From NCBI GenBank assembly GCA_002327225.1, contig DCUN01000080.1, positions 8,715 to 14,964 on the forward strand: a DNA stretch of 6,250 nt, read 5' to 3'. The notes under the pieces are model-generated. The model saw only the letters and a program-made list of their open reading frames with translations. It did no database searches and was not told the origin of the DNA. The first letter of the stretch is position 1, and the number at the start of each line of letters is the position of its first letter. The stretch comes from Desulfobulbaceae bacterium UBA2213 (GTDB lineage: Bacteria; Desulfobacterota; Desulfobulbia; Desulfobulbales; Desulfocapsaceae). Shown in pieces: positions 5,391 to 6,250 of the stretch. A program made the translations under genes and the position numbers.

Positions 5391-6250
5391 GATGTTGGTA
5401 TTTTAAATTTTTTCGGATCGATCTTGTATTGATGAATTTTATAATTGATAATCCTTAAACTGGTCTGCAGCGACTCTGCTGTTTTGGTCTGGTTGCCATT
5501 ATGAAGCTTCAAGCCTTCAATGATCAGTTCTTTTTCAAAATTTTCAACGGATCCGGCAAGTGAAATCAGGTTGTTGAGCTTGCCGGAATCTGCTGTCTGC
5601 AGGGTTGGTGGCAGATGCACACCTTTTATTGCTTCATTATCGCAGATAAGAACAGCCCGTTCCATACAGTTCTGCAGTTCCCGCACGTTGCCCGGCCAGT
5701 GATACTGAACGAGCATATCGATCGCCGTGGTAGAGATTCGCGTAATGATTTTTTTATTTTCCCGGGCATATTTTTCGAGAAAATATTCTGCCAGGAGCAG
5801 TATATCGGTACGCCTTTCCCGTAATGGTGGCATATAAACAGGGAAGACATTGAGTCGATAATAAAGATCTTCTCTGAAACTCTTCTCTTTCACGGCCTGT
5901 TCAAGATCTTTGTTGGTGGCCGCAACAAGCCGTACATCACATTGTATTGACTGTGTAGAGCCTAGTCGCTGAAAATTTCGTTCCTGAACTACATGCAGGA
6001 GTTTTATCTGGGCAGATGGGCTGATTTCGCCGATTTCATCAAGAAAAAGAGTTCCACCCTCTGCCTGTTCGAATCGTCCAATCCTGCGCTCTGTGGCCCC
6101 TGTAAACGCTCCTTTCTCGTGACCGAACAGTTCGCTTTCCAGGAGCGTCTCGGGCAAGGCGGAACAATTTACCACCATAAAAGGTTTGTCTTTCCGGCGA
6201 CTGTTGTAATGCAGGGACTTGGCAACCAGGGTTTTTCCTGTGCCGGATTC
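5387..6250 (-). CDS. Sigma-54-dependent transcriptional activator (NtrC-type), 5'-truncated
   Basis: The visible 287 C-terminal residues of a bacterial enhancer-binding protein; the gene continues past the right edge, so the first in-frame ATG (6178) is not its start. The visible part opens inside Walker A (ESGTGKTLVAKSL, residues 1-13). It continues with the sigma-54 contact loop GAFTGA (47-52; bases 6095-6112), Walker B TLFLDEIGEI (67-76), FREDLYYRLNVF (125-136), the arginine-finger region PLRERRTDI (142-150) and WPGNVREL (185-192). This is a complete AAA+ core apart from its N-terminal edge, with the residues needed to remodel sigma-54 holoenzyme by ATP hydrolysis. The C-terminal Fis-like helix-turn-helix is at about 250-277 (NGNQTKTAESLQ...INYKIHQYKID). 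The N-terminal sensory domain (receiver, PAS, GAF or none) is outside the window, so the signal is unknown. It overlaps queH by 4 bp; queH and rdgB follow. Confidence 0.96.
   Translation of the reverse strand, partial: ESGTGKTLVAKSLHYNSRRKDKPFMVVNCSALPETLLESELFGHEKGAFTGATERRIGRFEQAEGGTLFLDEIGEISPSAQIKLLHVVQERNFQRLGSTQSIQCDVRLVAATNKDLEQAVKEKSFREDLYYRLNVFPVYMPPLRERRTDILLLAEYFLEKYARENKKIITRISTTAIDMLVQYHWPGNVRELQNCMERAVLICDNEAIKGVHLPPTLQTADSGKLNNLISLAGSVENFEKELIIEGLKLHNGNQTKTAESLQTSLRIINYKIHQYKIDPKKFKIPTS

Noticed and set aside
5387..6178. Activator gene starting at the ATG at 6178
   Set aside because: The frame stays open to the window edge and encodes the Walker A motif upstream of that ATG, so the gene is truncated by the window and does not begin there.
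1..6250. CRISPR array, insertion sequence, prophage or toxin-antitoxin locus
   Set aside because: No regularly spaced repeats, transposase or integrase motifs, terminal inverted repeats with target duplications, or toxin/antitoxin gene pairs were seen on either strand.

Overview
The window carries an ordinary bacterial chromosomal segment whose genes all lie on the minus strand (transcription runs right to left). The gene content and order resemble Deltaproteobacteria / Desulfobacterota, possibly a Desulfobulbales-type sulfate reducer: a fused IspD-IspF, the cluster nif3 - C4 zinc-ribbon coiled-coil protein - rnpB, a sigma-54 (NtrC-type) activator and QueH. The lineage is inferred from family knowledge; no phylogenetic marker was tested.

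Reading in the direction of transcription there are four blocks. (1) 6250 to 4140: the 3' two-thirds of a sigma-54-dependent activator (5' end beyond the window), overlapping queH (queuosine synthesis) by an ATGA, followed 15 nt later by rdgB (nucleotide-pool sanitation). These look like one operon. (2) 3982 to 3856: a strong sigma-70-like promoter driving a tRNA with anticodon CAU. (3) 3715 to 1585: a 15-bp terminator-type hairpin, then nif3 (GTG start), a C4 zinc-ribbon coiled-coil gene (TTG start) and, from its own promoter, the RNase P RNA rnpB. (4) 1584 to 1: a hairpin-rich spacer, then ispDF (MEP isoprenoid pathway) and, 11 nt downstream, the first 39 codons of an M20-type peptidase that runs out of the window.

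The genes are mainly housekeeping: RNA processing and modification (rnpB, tRNA, queH), nucleotide clean-up (rdgB), isoprenoid precursors (ispDF), and two conserved proteins of poorly defined function (Nif3-like and zinc ribbon). The right third is visibly more AT-rich than the ispDF end. I see no mobile element, CRISPR array, phage gene or defence system. The points worth a second look are small: a 17-codon-spaced repeat making an Ala-rich insertion in IspD, the hairpins and a possible antisense mini-ORF between rnpB and ispDF, a terminator placed just ahead of nif3, and a sigma-54 activator coupled to queH. I found no convincing new system.
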